Shown piece by piece: positions 8,932 through 16,745 of a stretch of DNA of 64,000 bases. This DNA is from Pseudomonadota bacterium (GTDB lineage: Bacteria; Pseudomonadota; Alphaproteobacteria; Rhizobiales; Xanthobacteraceae), in assembly GCA_023451825.1 (NCBI GenBank), contig JAEXYA010000032.1, positions 62,001 through 126,000 on the forward strand. Direction: 5' to 3'. The notes below the pieces were generated by a model. The model saw nothing but the letters and a program-made list of their open reading frames with translations. It did not search any database and was not told where the DNA came from. Each line of letters begins with the position of its first letter. Within the stretch, counting starts at the first letter, position 1. The position numbers were made by a program, and so were the translations under genes.

Positions 8932-10233
8932 TTAGCCGCGGAACAGCGACAGGATCGACTGGCTGCCCGAGTTGGCGATCGACAGCGCCTGGATGCCGAG
9001 CTGCTGCTGCGTCTGCAGAGCCTGGAGGCGGGTCGATTCGGCGTTCATGTCGGCGTCGACCAGCTGGCCGATACCGCGATCGAGCGAGTCGGTCAGAACC
9101 TTCACGAAGTCCTGCTGCAGGCCGATACGGTTCTTAATGGCACCGAGGTTGGTGGCGGCGTCGGTGATGGTGCCGAGCGCGTCGTCAACGCCAGCGATGT
9201 AGGTTTCCAGAGCGGCCAGGTCGGTCGCGCTGTCGGTGAACTTCGCGATGTCCAGGTCGGCCACGCTGAATTCAGCCCATGCGCCGTTCTGGTACACGTC
9301 GTAGGTCTTGTCGAGAACGCCCTTCTCGGTGTTCACGTCGGCGTCGGCGTCAGCCATTGCCGTGACAGCACCACCGGTCGCGCCACCGTCGGTGCTGGTG
9401 GTTGCGATCGCCGACTTGCTGGCGTTCTTGATTTCGAGGGTTTCACCGTCGGCATTGATGCCAACCGTCAGACCTTTGATGCCCAGACCATTGATCGCCT
9501 TGGCGACGTCCTGGATGGTGCTCTTCTGGGTGACGTTGATCGTGCTCGTGCTCGTGTTACCGTCGGCGTCGGTCACTTCGAACTCGATCGTGCCCGAGGT
9601 GGTCGGCGGGGTCGCGGTCGCATCGCCGACCGTGGTCGGATCGAAAACGAGCGTCGTGGTGGTGGCGTTGGCATGGGCCGTCTTGAAGTCGGCGTCCAGC
9701 GTCTTGTCGTACAGCTTGATCGCGTCGAGGTCGACGGTCAGGGTATCAACCGAAACGACGCCGTTAGCGCGAGAAAACGACGACACGACCGACTTGGTCG
9801 AGTTGTAGGTGGACTGCTGCGAGTCGACCGAGATCCAGTTTTCGCCGTTGAACACGGCCGAGTCGGCAGTGTTCTTCAGCTGCTTCTGGAGTTCCGTGAT
9901 TTCCGACTGGATCTTGGCGCGATCAACGCCCGGCGTACGGGCAGCAACCAGCTTTTCCTTGATCGACGACACGACGTCGACCGTGCCTTCGAGGCCGGTG
10001 TACATCGTGTCGATGGTGGCGGCGCCGAGACCGAGAGCGTCCTGCACGGCGCCCAGAGCCTGCACGTCCGAACGCATCGTGGTGGCGATCGACCAGTAAG
10101 CGGCGTTGTCCGACGCGGTCGCGACGCGATAGCCGGTCGAGATGCGGTTCATGGTGGTGGAGAGGTTGGAGTTGACCGAGCGCAGCGTCTGCAGCGCGGT
10201 CATCGCCTGGGAGTTGGTCATCAAGCTAGACAT
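8932..10233 (-). CDS. fliC: Flagellin
   Basis: A 433-residue filament protein. The conserved N-terminal D0/D1 region starts MSSLMTNSQAMTALQTLRS and includes 'RISTGYRVATASDNAAYWSI'; the C-terminal D0/D1 ends 'QALSIANSGSQSILSLFRG'. The surface-exposed middle (about 140-340) is rich in Thr, Asp and Ala and contains a flagellin_IN-like segment ('STIQDVAKAINGLGIKGLTV'). This is the only flagellin gene in the window, placed between fliP and fliF; Sinorhizobium also has its flagellin genes next to fliP. The gene has its own 223-base upstream gap with a structured leader and a hairpin after the stop, so it is probably expressed independently of the flanking genes. The symbol could equally be flaA. 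Confidence 0.95.
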   Translation of the reverse strand: MSSLMTNSQAMTALQTLRSVNSNLSTTMNRISTGYRVATASDNAAYWSIATTMRSDVQALGAVQDALGLGAATIDTMYTGLEGTVDVVSSIKEKLVAARTPGVDRAKIQSEITELQKQLKNTADSAVFNGENWISVDSQQSTYNSTKSVVSSFSRANGVVSVDTLTVDLDAIKLYDKTLDADFKTAHANATTTTLVFDPTTVGDATATPPTTSGTIEFEVTDADGNTSTSTINVTQKSTIQDVAKAINGLGIKGLTVGINADGETLEIKNASKSAIATTSTDGGATGGAVTAMADADADVNTEKGVLDKTYDVYQNGAWAEFSVADLDIAKFTDSATDLAALETYIAGVDDALGTITDAATNLGAIKNRIGLQQDFVKVLTDSLDRGIGQLVDADMNAESTRLQALQTQQQLGIQALSIANSGSQSILSLFRG

Positions 10234-10235
10234 CG

Positions 10236-10294
10236 TATGTCCCTTTTAATTCGAATTGAATGTTTGCTGGGGACATACCGGACTTTCACCGGTA
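10236..10294 (-). promoter_or_regulatory. Flagellin leader with anti-Shine-Dalgarno pairing
   Basis: On the minus-strand transcript the flagellin ribosome binding site is AAAAGGGACATACG before the ATG. Its GGGACATA (10236-10243) is the exact complement of TATGTCCC 26 bases upstream (10270-10277), so the two can pair and hide the site. A second hairpin, TACCGG/CCGGTA (10276-10294), shares two bases with the upstream arm, so the two stems compete at that edge. AATTCGAATT (10248-10257), a 10-base palindrome, lies in the loop. The pairing is seen directly; a regulatory role is inferred. Confidence 0.55.
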
Positions 10295-10456
10295 CGAGAG
10301 GGCGGCATCATGCCTTTGGAACTGTCGATGTCTGATCGACCCAACCTGTCGTGAATTGCAACCTATCCGCCAAACCTTACCCAAAGCTGAAGTCGGCGAA
10401 GAGGGTATAGTTAACGACGCGCATGCTTATCGATTCATTTCGATAAAAGCTTCGCA

Positions 10457-11191
10457 TTACAAGAAAGATTTGACGAGGCCGACCGACAACAGATTCCATC
10501 CGTCGATCAACACAAAGAACAAGACCTTGAACGGTAGCGCAAACACCGTCGGCGGCATCATCATCATGCCCATCGACATCGTCAGTGTCGCCACGATCAT
10601 GTCGATCACCAGGAACGGCATCACGATCAAGAAGCCGATCTCGAACGCGCGGCGAAGCTCCGACACCATGAAGGCGGGGATGATGATTCGCAGATCGACC
10701 CGCTGGCCTTCCAATTTCACCTTCAAGCTTTCGGCCGCGAGATTCTCGAACGTCTGCAGATCCTTCTCGCGCACATGCTGCAGCATGAATTCACGGAACG
10801 GATCGGTGATGCGCGCATAGGCTTCCTGCTCGCTGATCTCGTTCTTCATCAGCGGCTGCACGCCATTCTGCCATGCGCGATCGAACGTGGGCGCCATGAC
10901 ATAAAAGGTGAGAAACAGCGCGAGGCTGATCATGATGATGTTCGATGGCGTCGTCTGCAGGCCGAGACCCGTCCGCAAAAACGACAGCGCGACAATGAAG
11001 CGGGTGAAGCTCGTCACCATGATCAGCAGCCCGGGCGCCAGCGACAGCACCGTGAGCAACGCCACCATTTGAATGATGCGGCCGCTCGCGCTCGCTTCGC
11101 CCTGCGGCAGCAAAGATGACAGGTCCGGGATCTGCGCCATCGCCGCCGTCGGCAGCATGACGGCGATCAGAATCAGAAACGCACGAATCAT
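10457..11191 (-). CDS. fliP: Flagellar export gate protein FliP
   Basis: A 244-residue membrane protein with a cleavable signal-like N-terminus (MIRAFLILIAVMLPTAAMAQ) and the FliP hallmark 'MVTSFTRFIVALSFLRTGLG' near residues 58-77. Further membrane helices follow ('PSNIIMISLALFLTFYVMA', 'LIVMPFLVIDMIVATLTMSM'), ending with 'PFKVLFFVLIDGWNLL'. FliP forms the core of the type III export gate with FliQ and FliR, which are not in this window. It overlaps fliL by 4 bases and is the last gene before the flagellin promoter region. Confidence 0.96.
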   Translation of the reverse strand: MIRAFLILIAVMLPTAAMAQIPDLSSLLPQGEASASGRIIQMVALLTVLSLAPGLLIMVTSFTRFIVALSFLRTGLGLQTTPSNIIMISLALFLTFYVMAPTFDRAWQNGVQPLMKNEISEQEAYARITDPFREFMLQHVREKDLQTFENLAAESLKVKLEGQRVDLRIIIPAFMVSELRRAFEIGFLIVMPFLVIDMIVATLTMSMGMMMMPPTVFALPFKVLFFVLIDGWNLLSVGLVKSFL

Positions 11192-11673
11192 TGCACCACC
11201 AGCGTCTCGATGATCAGTTCGCGCACCTTGCCGCTGGATCGCGTCACCGCGCGCTCATTCAGGTCTTCCCGCAAATATTGCAGGCCGCGCGCGCCTTCGA
11301 TCTGATTCGGCGCCAAGGTGCGCAAATACGAGACGATATCCTCGCCGACCTTGGCGGTTAGCGCCGTGGCTTCTTCCTCGACAAGCTTGTCCGTGACGAT
11401 CGACGCCTCCAGCCTGATCCATGAATTCGGCGGCGCGGCCAGATTCGTCGTGACGGGAGCGATCTTGCGCAGGCGATCGTTCGGATTGAACGCAGACGAC
11501 ACGGGTTGCTCGACCACTTCCTTCTTGCTGTCGATGAGGCGGTCCACCGTCGACAGGACTTGAAAACTGGCGAGCGTCCCCGCGCCGGCTGACAGCCCGG
11601 TCACCACCAGCAGCGCGACCATCCATTGCAGGATGCCCCGGCCTTTTCCTTCACTCTCGATGTCATCGGCCAT
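11188..11673 (-). CDS. fliL: Flagellar basal-body protein FliL
   Basis: A 161-residue single-pass inner membrane protein: short cytoplasmic N-terminus, membrane segment about residues 16-36 ('WMVALLVVTGLSAGAGTLAS'), and a periplasmic domain ending in 'LNERAVTRSSGKVRELIIET', the conserved end of FliL proteins. FliL surrounds the stator units and supports torque. It lies between flgH (12-base gap) and fliP (4-base overlap). Similarity in the periplasmic domain is modest, so the call leans on topology, C-terminal motif and position. Confidence 0.85.
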   Translation of the reverse strand: MADDIESEGKGRGILQWMVALLVVTGLSAGAGTLASFQVLSTVDRLIDSKKEVVEQPVSSAFNPNDRLRKIAPVTTNLAAPPNSWIRLEASIVTDKLVEEEATALTAKVGEDIVSYLRTLAPNQIEGARGLQYLREDLNERAVTRSSGKVRELIIETLVVQ

Positions 11674-11685
11674 GGTCGATCCCCA

Positions 11686-12390
11686 TCAGAACGGCGCGAC
11701 CTTGTCATAGACCTGCTGGCCCCAATTCGGTTGCTGCACTTCCATGATGCGGCCGCGGCCGCCATAGGAGATCCTGGCTTCCGCGATCTTTTCATAAGGC
11801 ACGGTGTTTGCGCGGCCGATATCGATCGGACGCACGATGCCGCCCACATTGACGATGCGCATTTCGTAATTGACGCGCATTTCCTGCGAACCGCTGATCA
11901 GCAGATTGCCGTTCGGAAGAACGTCAACCACCACCGCCGCGATCGAGAACCGAACTTCCTCGGCGCGATCGATCTTGCCTGAGCCTTTGCTCGATGATTG
12001 CGAACTGACATTCGCATCGAAACTTCCCGCAGAGATCCACTTGGCGACATCGGCGGCGTAATCTGTCCCGAGCTTGACCTGGGAATCCCGCGATCGATCC
12101 GTCTTGTTGTCGAGAATGGCCTTGTCGTTCATGACGACATTGACGGTCAGAATATCGCCGATGCGCGATGCCCGCGGGTCGCGATAGAGATCCTTGCGCT
12201 CGGTCCAGATCGAGTGCTGGCCCGTGCCGCGATAGGCCCGCTTCTCCATCGGGATTCCCCGCGCGTCCACCTGCAATCCCTGGCCCACCGGCGACATGTT
12301 CGGCGCCTGGCTGATCTCCGACAGCGGATTGGCGCATCCGGCCAGACCGGAGAGCAGGACGGGCAGCAGCAAAACTCTCGGCAACGTCAT
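11686..12390 (-). CDS. flgH: Flagellar L-ring lipoprotein FlgH
   Basis: A 234-residue protein with a lipoprotein signal ending LLSGLAGC, so Cys18 would be lipidated and the protein anchored in the outer membrane. FlgH motifs follow: 'SIWTERKDLYRDPRASRIGD', 'ILTVNVVMNDKAILDNKT', 'NLLISGSQEMRVNYEMRIVN' and 'GGIVRPIDIG'. It forms the outer-membrane bushing around the rod. It overlaps the upstream motE gene by 4 bases. Length and motifs are standard. Confidence 0.96.
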   Translation of the reverse strand: MTLPRVLLLPVLLSGLAGCANPLSEISQAPNMSPVGQGLQVDARGIPMEKRAYRGTGQHSIWTERKDLYRDPRASRIGDILTVNVVMNDKAILDNKTDRSRDSQVKLGTDYAADVAKWISAGSFDANVSSQSSSKGSGKIDRAEEVRFSIAAVVVDVLPNGNLLISGSQEMRVNYEMRIVNVGGIVRPIDIGRANTVPYEKIAEARISYGGRGRIMEVQQPNWGQQVYDKVAPF

Positions 12391-13073
12391 TTCTTGGCTT
12401 TCCCGTCGTCGGTGCGACGCATGCCGGCGAGCGTATCGGCGAGATGCGCCCCACGTGCCGGCTCCATTTCATTGAGGATCGAGCTCGCGACCCGGACTTT
12501 CAACTTGGCGAGGACGGCGGCAGCCGTATCGTCGGCCATGCTGGCAATCTGCTGTGCGGCAGCTTCGGGATTCATGCGCGAGTAAATCTCGACAACATTC
12601 TCCTCGGCCTTCTTGAGGAAGTCCTCGCGCAGCTTGAGCCATTCTTCATATTCGGCGCGCTTGGCTTCCAGCTCGGCGATGCGCTGCTTGAGCTTGACCT
12701 CGGTGGCTTCCAGTTCCTTTTGCTGCCACGCGACGCGCGCATCCAGCGCCTGGTCGGTGATGTTGCTGCAGAAGCGCGCAATATCCGACTCCTGCACCGC
12801 AGCCGCCGGCTGGTCCTTCTTGTCGACGGTTCCTGTGACCAGCGCTGATTCGTTGAAGGTCTTCGCTGCGACTTCGGGCTTCACCGCGGCTTCCGGCTTT
12901 GCCACAGCTTCAGGCTTGGGTGCCGATCTGGGACGCGGCTGCTGCGCACTCTTGGCGAATTCAGCCAGGTTCAGCGGCTTCGACAGCTTCTGTGCCGGCT
13001 CCGCCATTGCGAAATCCGATGCGACCGCTGCGACGGCAAGGATGCAGATTGACCAGGATGCGGGGCGCGCCAT
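12387..13073 (-). CDS. motE: MotE-like periplasmic motility protein
   Basis: About 228 residues: a signal peptide (MARPASWSICILAVAAVASD), a Pro/Ala/Lys-rich stretch with VKPEA/AKPEA-type repeats, then a long charged coiled coil ('ATEVKLKQRIAELEAKRAEY', about residues 125-165). It ends in a small MgtE-N-like domain ('ASMADDTAAAVLAKLKVRVA'). In Sinorhizobium MotE is a periplasmic chaperone for MotC, and this gene has the same place between flgI and flgH. I prefer the ATG at 13073 because it gives a clean signal peptide; an in-frame GTG at 13109 would add 12 residues. Confidence 0.75.
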   Translation of the reverse strand: MARPASWSICILAVAAVASDFAMAEPAQKLSKPLNLAEFAKSAQQPRPRSAPKPEAVAKPEAAVKPEVAAKTFNESALVTGTVDKKDQPAAAVQESDIARFCSNITDQALDARVAWQQKELEATEVKLKQRIAELEAKRAEYEEWLKLREDFLKKAEENVVEIYSRMNPEAAAQQIASMADDTAAAVLAKLKVRVASSILNEMEPARGAHLADTLAGMRRTDDGKAKK

Positions 13074-13137
13074 GCGAGTTCTCGTGAATCGGTTAAGCAA
13101 GCGTTGCACGTGCAGCCTTGCGTGGCGCTGACCCGAC

Positions 13138-14241
13138 TTATTGAATGACGAGCTCAGCCTGCAGCGCGCCAGCAGCCTTGATGGCCTGCAGGATCGCGAT
13201 GATGCCCTGCGGCTTCAGGCCGATCTGGTTGAGCCCGCGCACCAGGCGCTGCAGATCGGTGCCACGCAGGATGGCGACTTTGGCGCCATTCTCGTTCGCT
13301 TCGATGAATGTCTGCGGCACCACCACCGTCTGGCCGTTGCGCGCGAACGGATTCGGCTGCGAGACGATGGGCGCTTCGGTGATGCGAACCGAGAGATTGC
13401 CATGGGTCACGGCGACGGTGGAGATTTGCACATTGCGGCCAATCACCACGGTGCCGGTGCGTTCATCGACGACGACACGTGCCGGCGAATCTGGCTCGAT
13501 CATCAATTCCTCGATCTCCGCAATGAAACGAACCGGCGCCGCATTGCGCGGCCGTTGCAACACGACGGTGCGGAAATCGCGCTCAAAGGCGATATTGGTC
13601 TGATATCGGCTGCGCCCATGCGCATTGATCGCATCGATGATACGCGTTGCTGTCGCGTAATCCGGATTTTTCAGTTCCAGCGTCAGATTTTGCATGTCGC
13701 TGAAATTGCCCTTCACTTCGCGCTCGATCAGCGCTCCGTTCGGGATACGACCGGCCGTTGCGACGCCCTGGCTGACCGTCTGTGCGGCGCCTTCCACATT
13801 GTAACCGCCAACGGCGATGGCGCCCTGCGCGACCGCATACGTCTCGCCATCGGCGCCGCGCAGCTGCGTCAGCACCAGCGTGCCGCCGAGCAGCGACGAT
13901 GCATCGCCCATGGATGAAATCGCCACGTCGATCCGCGAACCGCCCGCGGCGAATGGCGGCAGATCCGCCGTGACCATCACGGCAGCCACATTGCGCGTGC
14001 GCAGCTGCGTGCCGCGGATATTGATGCCCATATTGTCGAGCATCGATTGCAGCGACTGTTCGGTGAACGGCGCGTTGCGCAGCGTGTCGCCCGAGCCCTT
14101 GAGACCGATCACCAGGCCGTAGCCGACGATCTGGTTCTCGCGCACCCCCTTGAGGCTCGCGATATCCTTGATGCGCACGGCGGCCTCGACCGTCGAGGCT
14201 GACAGCACCAGCATCAATCCGCAGAGAAGACGCAGCATCAT
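13138..14241 (-). CDS. flgI: Flagellar P-ring protein FlgI
   Basis: A 367-residue protein with a signal peptide (MMLRLLCGLMLVLSASTVEA) directly followed by 'VRIKDIASLKGVRENQIVGY', the FlgI hallmark, and 'GLVIGLKGSGDTLRNAPFTE'. The C-terminus has 'TDLQRLVRGLNQIGLKPQGI' and 'AILQAIKAAGALQAELVIQ', both conserved in P-ring proteins. It assembles around the rod in the peptidoglycan layer with help from FlgA, whose gene overlaps the start by 4 bases. Length is normal. Confidence 0.97.
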   Translation of the reverse strand: MMLRLLCGLMLVLSASTVEAAVRIKDIASLKGVRENQIVGYGLVIGLKGSGDTLRNAPFTEQSLQSMLDNMGINIRGTQLRTRNVAAVMVTADLPPFAAGGSRIDVAISSMGDASSLLGGTLVLTQLRGADGETYAVAQGAIAVGGYNVEGAAQTVSQGVATAGRIPNGALIEREVKGNFSDMQNLTLELKNPDYATATRIIDAINAHGRSRYQTNIAFERDFRTVVLQRPRNAAPVRFIAEIEELMIEPDSPARVVVDERTGTVVIGRNVQISTVAVTHGNLSVRITEAPIVSQPNPFARNGQTVVVPQTFIEANENGAKVAILRGTDLQRLVRGLNQIGLKPQGIIAILQAIKAAGALQAELVIQ

Positions 14242-14702
14242 CCGTTCTGAATCCGTACTGATCCGTCCTGCTGGACGATGCCGCGAATGGTCACACCGGT
14301 ATCGAGATTGCGCAGCTGGACCATCATGCCGGGGCTGGCCGACTGCAGCGACGTCGCATAGGTGACGATGACGAGACCGTCATCCTCCACCAGCACCTTC
14401 ACCACGGCGCCACGTGTCACCGCCTTCTGCTCCTCGAGCCCGTTGATCGGGATGAGATGCCCGGCCATGAGCTGGCGTCGCGCGACACGCCCGACCAGAG
14501 CTGCGCGATCGTTGATGAACGCGCTCGCACCCTGGATATTGGGCGCGAAGTTGCGATCCATCAGCATCTCGTCCTTGATGACGTCGCCCGGATAGATCGT
14601 CGTTGCCGGCACCGGAAATTTGACGGCCTCTTCTGCCGCCATGGCGCCGCCCGCGAGCATGACGCTCGCGAGCAGAACGGAAGCAATCTTGAGGACGTGC
14701 AT
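14238..14702 (-). CDS. flgA: P-ring assembly chaperone FlgA
   Basis: About 154 residues with a signal peptide (MHVLKIASVLLASVMLAGGAM) and the SAF/FlgA domain: 'TIYPGDVIKDEMLMDRN', 'LVGRVARRQLMAGHLIPING', 'VKVLVEDDGLVIVTYA', 'SPGMMVQLRNLDTGVTIRGI'. FlgA is a periplasmic chaperone that helps FlgI form the P ring. The start at 14702 has CGGAG nine bases upstream; the ATG at 14720 has no visible ribosome site and sits 7 bases after the flgG stop. The stop overlaps flgI by 4 bases. Confidence 0.93.
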   Translation of the reverse strand: MHVLKIASVLLASVMLAGGAMAAEEAVKFPVPATTIYPGDVIKDEMLMDRNFAPNIQGASAFINDRAALVGRVARRQLMAGHLIPINGLEEQKAVTRGAVVKVLVEDDGLVIVTYATSLQSASPGMMVQLRNLDTGVTIRGIVQQDGSVRIQNG

Positions 14703-14726
14703 CGGACGCAGCTCCGTCATCGGGTT

Positions 14727-15515
14727 TTATCGAAGGCCCTTGGAGACCGTCGATGCCATTTCGTCGGCCGCCGAGATGACCTTGGAATTCATCTCGTAGG
14801 AACGCTGCGCCGAGATCAGCTCGGTGATTTCCTTCACCGGATCGACGTTCGAATTCTCGAGATAGCGCTGGTGCAGCTTGCCGTATCCGATATCACCGGC
14901 GAAGCCGACGACGGGGACGCCGGACGACAGTGTTTCGCGATAGAGATTGCCGCCGAGCGGCTCGAGGCCGGATTCGTTGGCGAAATTGGCGAGCTGCATC
15001 TGGCCGATCTGGACAGGCGCCACTTCACCATCGATCTTGGCGAAGATCTGCCCGGATTCGTTGATGATGACATCGACAGCGTTCGGCGGCACCACGACCG
15101 CCGGATTGACCAGATAGCCATCCGGCGACACGAGCTGGCGATTTTCGTTCAGATTGAACGCACCAGCGCGCGTATAGAGCGTTTCACCATTGGGACCGGC
15201 GATCTGGAACCAGCCGCGGCCATTGATGCCGAGATCGTAGGTGTTCCCGGTCTGCGCCATGGCGCCCTGGATGTGCAGCTTTCGAACGGCTGCGGAGCGG
15301 ACACCGAGACCGAGCTTGGCGCCTTCCGGCACCGCGCCTTCGCCGGCCCGGTTCGGCACGCCCTGCGCTCGGTCGATCTGATAGAACAGATCGGTGAATT
15401 CCGCGCGCGAGCGCTTGTAGGACGTCGTGTTGATGTTCGCGATATTGTTCGCGATCACTTCCACATTGAGTTGCTGCGCACCCATGCCGGTGGCAGCGAT
15501 AGCAAGTGCTCTCAT
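14727..15515 (-). CDS. flgG: Flagellar distal rod protein FlgG
   Basis: A 262-residue rod protein. The N-terminus MRALAIAATGMGAQQLNVEV with 'IANNIANINTTSYKRSRAEF' and the C-terminus 'NSNVDPVKEITELISAQRSY' are the paired rod-family motifs, and the length matches FlgG rather than the shorter proximal rod proteins. The middle contains 'YDLGINGRGWFQIAGPNGET'. It builds the distal rod. It is transcribed after fliE with a 9-base gap and lies just upstream of flgA. Confidence 0.96.
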   Translation of the reverse strand: MRALAIAATGMGAQQLNVEVIANNIANINTTSYKRSRAEFTDLFYQIDRAQGVPNRAGEGAVPEGAKLGLGVRSAAVRKLHIQGAMAQTGNTYDLGINGRGWFQIAGPNGETLYTRAGAFNLNENRQLVSPDGYLVNPAVVVPPNAVDVIINESGQIFAKIDGEVAPVQIGQMQLANFANESGLEPLGGNLYRETLSSGVPVVGFAGDIGYGKLHQRYLENSNVDPVKEITELISAQRSYEMNSKVISAADEMASTVSKGLR

Positions 15516-15524
15516 GATCGAACC

Positions 15525-15851
15525 TCAGATCGCCATACGGCTGACTTCTTGATAGGCCTGAACGACCTTGTCGCGGACGGCGACAGCCATCTGCAACGAG
15601 CGCTCCGCCGACATCACTGCTTCGACCACTTTCTGCGCCGAGAGCTTACCCTGGATGGACTGGATCGAAGCGGCTTCGCCGGCCTTCATCGAGCCGATGG
15701 CATCGGCTGCGACCTGTTCCAGAACATTGTTGAAGCCCATGCCTGCGGAGGCGGGCTGCGCCGTCGGCACTGCATTGCTGGTCTTGAAGACTTCGCTCGT
15801 CTTCGCGAGTTCACCAGCGCTGCTGACGACCGAAGATACGGTATCAAGCAT
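15525..15851 (-). CDS. fliE: Flagellar hook-basal body protein FliE
   Basis: A 108-residue protein ending 'MSAERSLQMAVAVRDKVVQA' and 'YQEVSRMAI', the conserved FliE C-terminus. It joins the MS ring to the proximal rod and is one of the first exported proteins. It lies between flgC (2-base gap) and flgG (9-base gap), the normal flgB-flgC-fliE order. Confidence 0.94.
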   Translation of the reverse strand: MLDTVSSVVSSAGELAKTSEVFKTSNAVPTAQPASAGMGFNNVLEQVAADAIGSMKAGEAASIQSIQGKLSAQKVVEAVMSAERSLQMAVAVRDKVVQAYQEVSRMAI

Positions 15852-15853
15852 GT

Positions 15854-16273
15854 TCAGCTCCTCAGGAGATCGATGGTCATCGACACCATCGAGCGCACTT
15901 GTTTGATGACTTGCAGATTGGCCTCGTAGGACCGGTTTGTTTCCCGCATGTCGCCCATTTCGATGAGCGAGTTGACGTTGGGAAACTTCACATAGCCCGA
16001 CGCATCCGCAGCGGGATGGCCCGGCTCGTAGTCGACGCGATAAGGCGCCTGGTCGGTGCCGATATCCTTGACCTTGACCATGCGTACGCCGGCCGCGCGA
16101 TCCATCTCCGCCGTGAAGGTCGTGGTTTTGCGGCGATAAGGATCGGAGCCTGGCGTGCGGCCGGTCGATTGAGCGTTGGCAAGATTTTCCGAAACGACGC
16201 GCAGACGCGTGGATTGCGCCTCGAGGCCCGAGCTTGCGATCTGCGTGGATGCCTGGAGTGGGTCGATCATCAC
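15854..16273 (-). CDS. flgC: Flagellar proximal rod protein FlgC
   Basis: A 139-residue rod protein starting MMIDPLQASTQIASSGLEAQ, with 'RLRVVSENLANAQSTGRTPG' and 'DPYRRKTTTFTAEMDRA' near the N-terminus and 'VNSLIEMGDMRETNRSYEAN' at the C-terminal rod motif. It forms part of the proximal rod with FlgB and FlgF. The start could be the second Met one codon later. It begins 8 bases after the flgB stop. Confidence 0.95.
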   Translation of the reverse strand: MMIDPLQASTQIASSGLEAQSTRLRVVSENLANAQSTGRTPGSDPYRRKTTTFTAEMDRAAGVRMVKVKDIGTDQAPYRVDYEPGHPAADASGYVKFPNVNSLIEMGDMRETNRSYEANLQVIKQVRSMVSMTIDLLRS

Positions 16274-16281
16274 TACCTCCG

Positions 16282-16659
16282 TCAGCCCTTCAGGCTGGTC
16301 ATGAACATGCGATGAAACGACTTCACGATCGCCGTGGTCAGTGAGTAATCGCGATTGATGTCACCGGCCTTGAGCATTTCCTGTTCGATGCTCACCGAGT
16401 TGCCGGAATGCACCGTGTCCCAGGTTTTTTCCTTGCGCATCGCCTGCGCTTCGACGCGCGAGCCGGTTGTGATGTGCATCGGCGACGTCACGGTCACCGG
16501 CACCACCTTGGCATCGAGGATCTTGTTGAACGGTTCGATATCCTGCGCGCGATAGCCGGGCGTGTTGGAATTGGCGACATTCGCGGACACCGTCGCTTGT
16601 CTGAGCGACAGCCATCGCTCATGCGACGAGGCGAGGTCCATTAGATAGACGGGTCCCAC
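16282..16659 (-). CDS. flgB: Flagellar proximal rod protein FlgB
   Basis: About 125 residues with rod motif 'QATVSANVANSNTPGYRAQD' and a C-terminus 'LKAGDINRDYSLTTAIVKSF'. I chose the GTG at 16659, giving (M)GPVYLMDLASSHERWLSLRQ. This N-terminus resembles the form I recall for rhizobial FlgB, and GGGGA lies four bases upstream. The ATG at 16677 would add six unlikely residues and the ATG at 16641 lacks a good ribosome site. FlgB is the first rod gene of the flgB-flgC-fliE-flgG set. Confidence 0.88.
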   Translation of the reverse strand: MGPVYLMDLASSHERWLSLRQATVSANVANSNTPGYRAQDIEPFNKILDAKVVPVTVTSPMHITTGSRVEAQAMRKEKTWDTVHSGNSVSIEQEMLKAGDINRDYSLTTAIVKSFHRMFMTSLKG

Positions 16660-16745
16660 TGTGTCCCCACATTTCACGATTCATTAGTATTGGTGTACGG
16701 ACGGAAACTTGTCTGAGGCTTGAGGTGCGCGCGCGGGCATGGACC

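Noticed and set aside
8878..10335. 485-codon plus-strand frame over the flagellin gene
   Set aside because: Antisense shadow: flagellin has clear conserved ends and its own ribosome site, and the antisense product is Arg/Val/Gly-rich without domains, as expected from GC bias.
14457..15929. 490-codon plus-strand frame over flgA, flgG and fliE
   Set aside because: Runs antisense through three well-supported flagellar genes; composition typical of a shadow.
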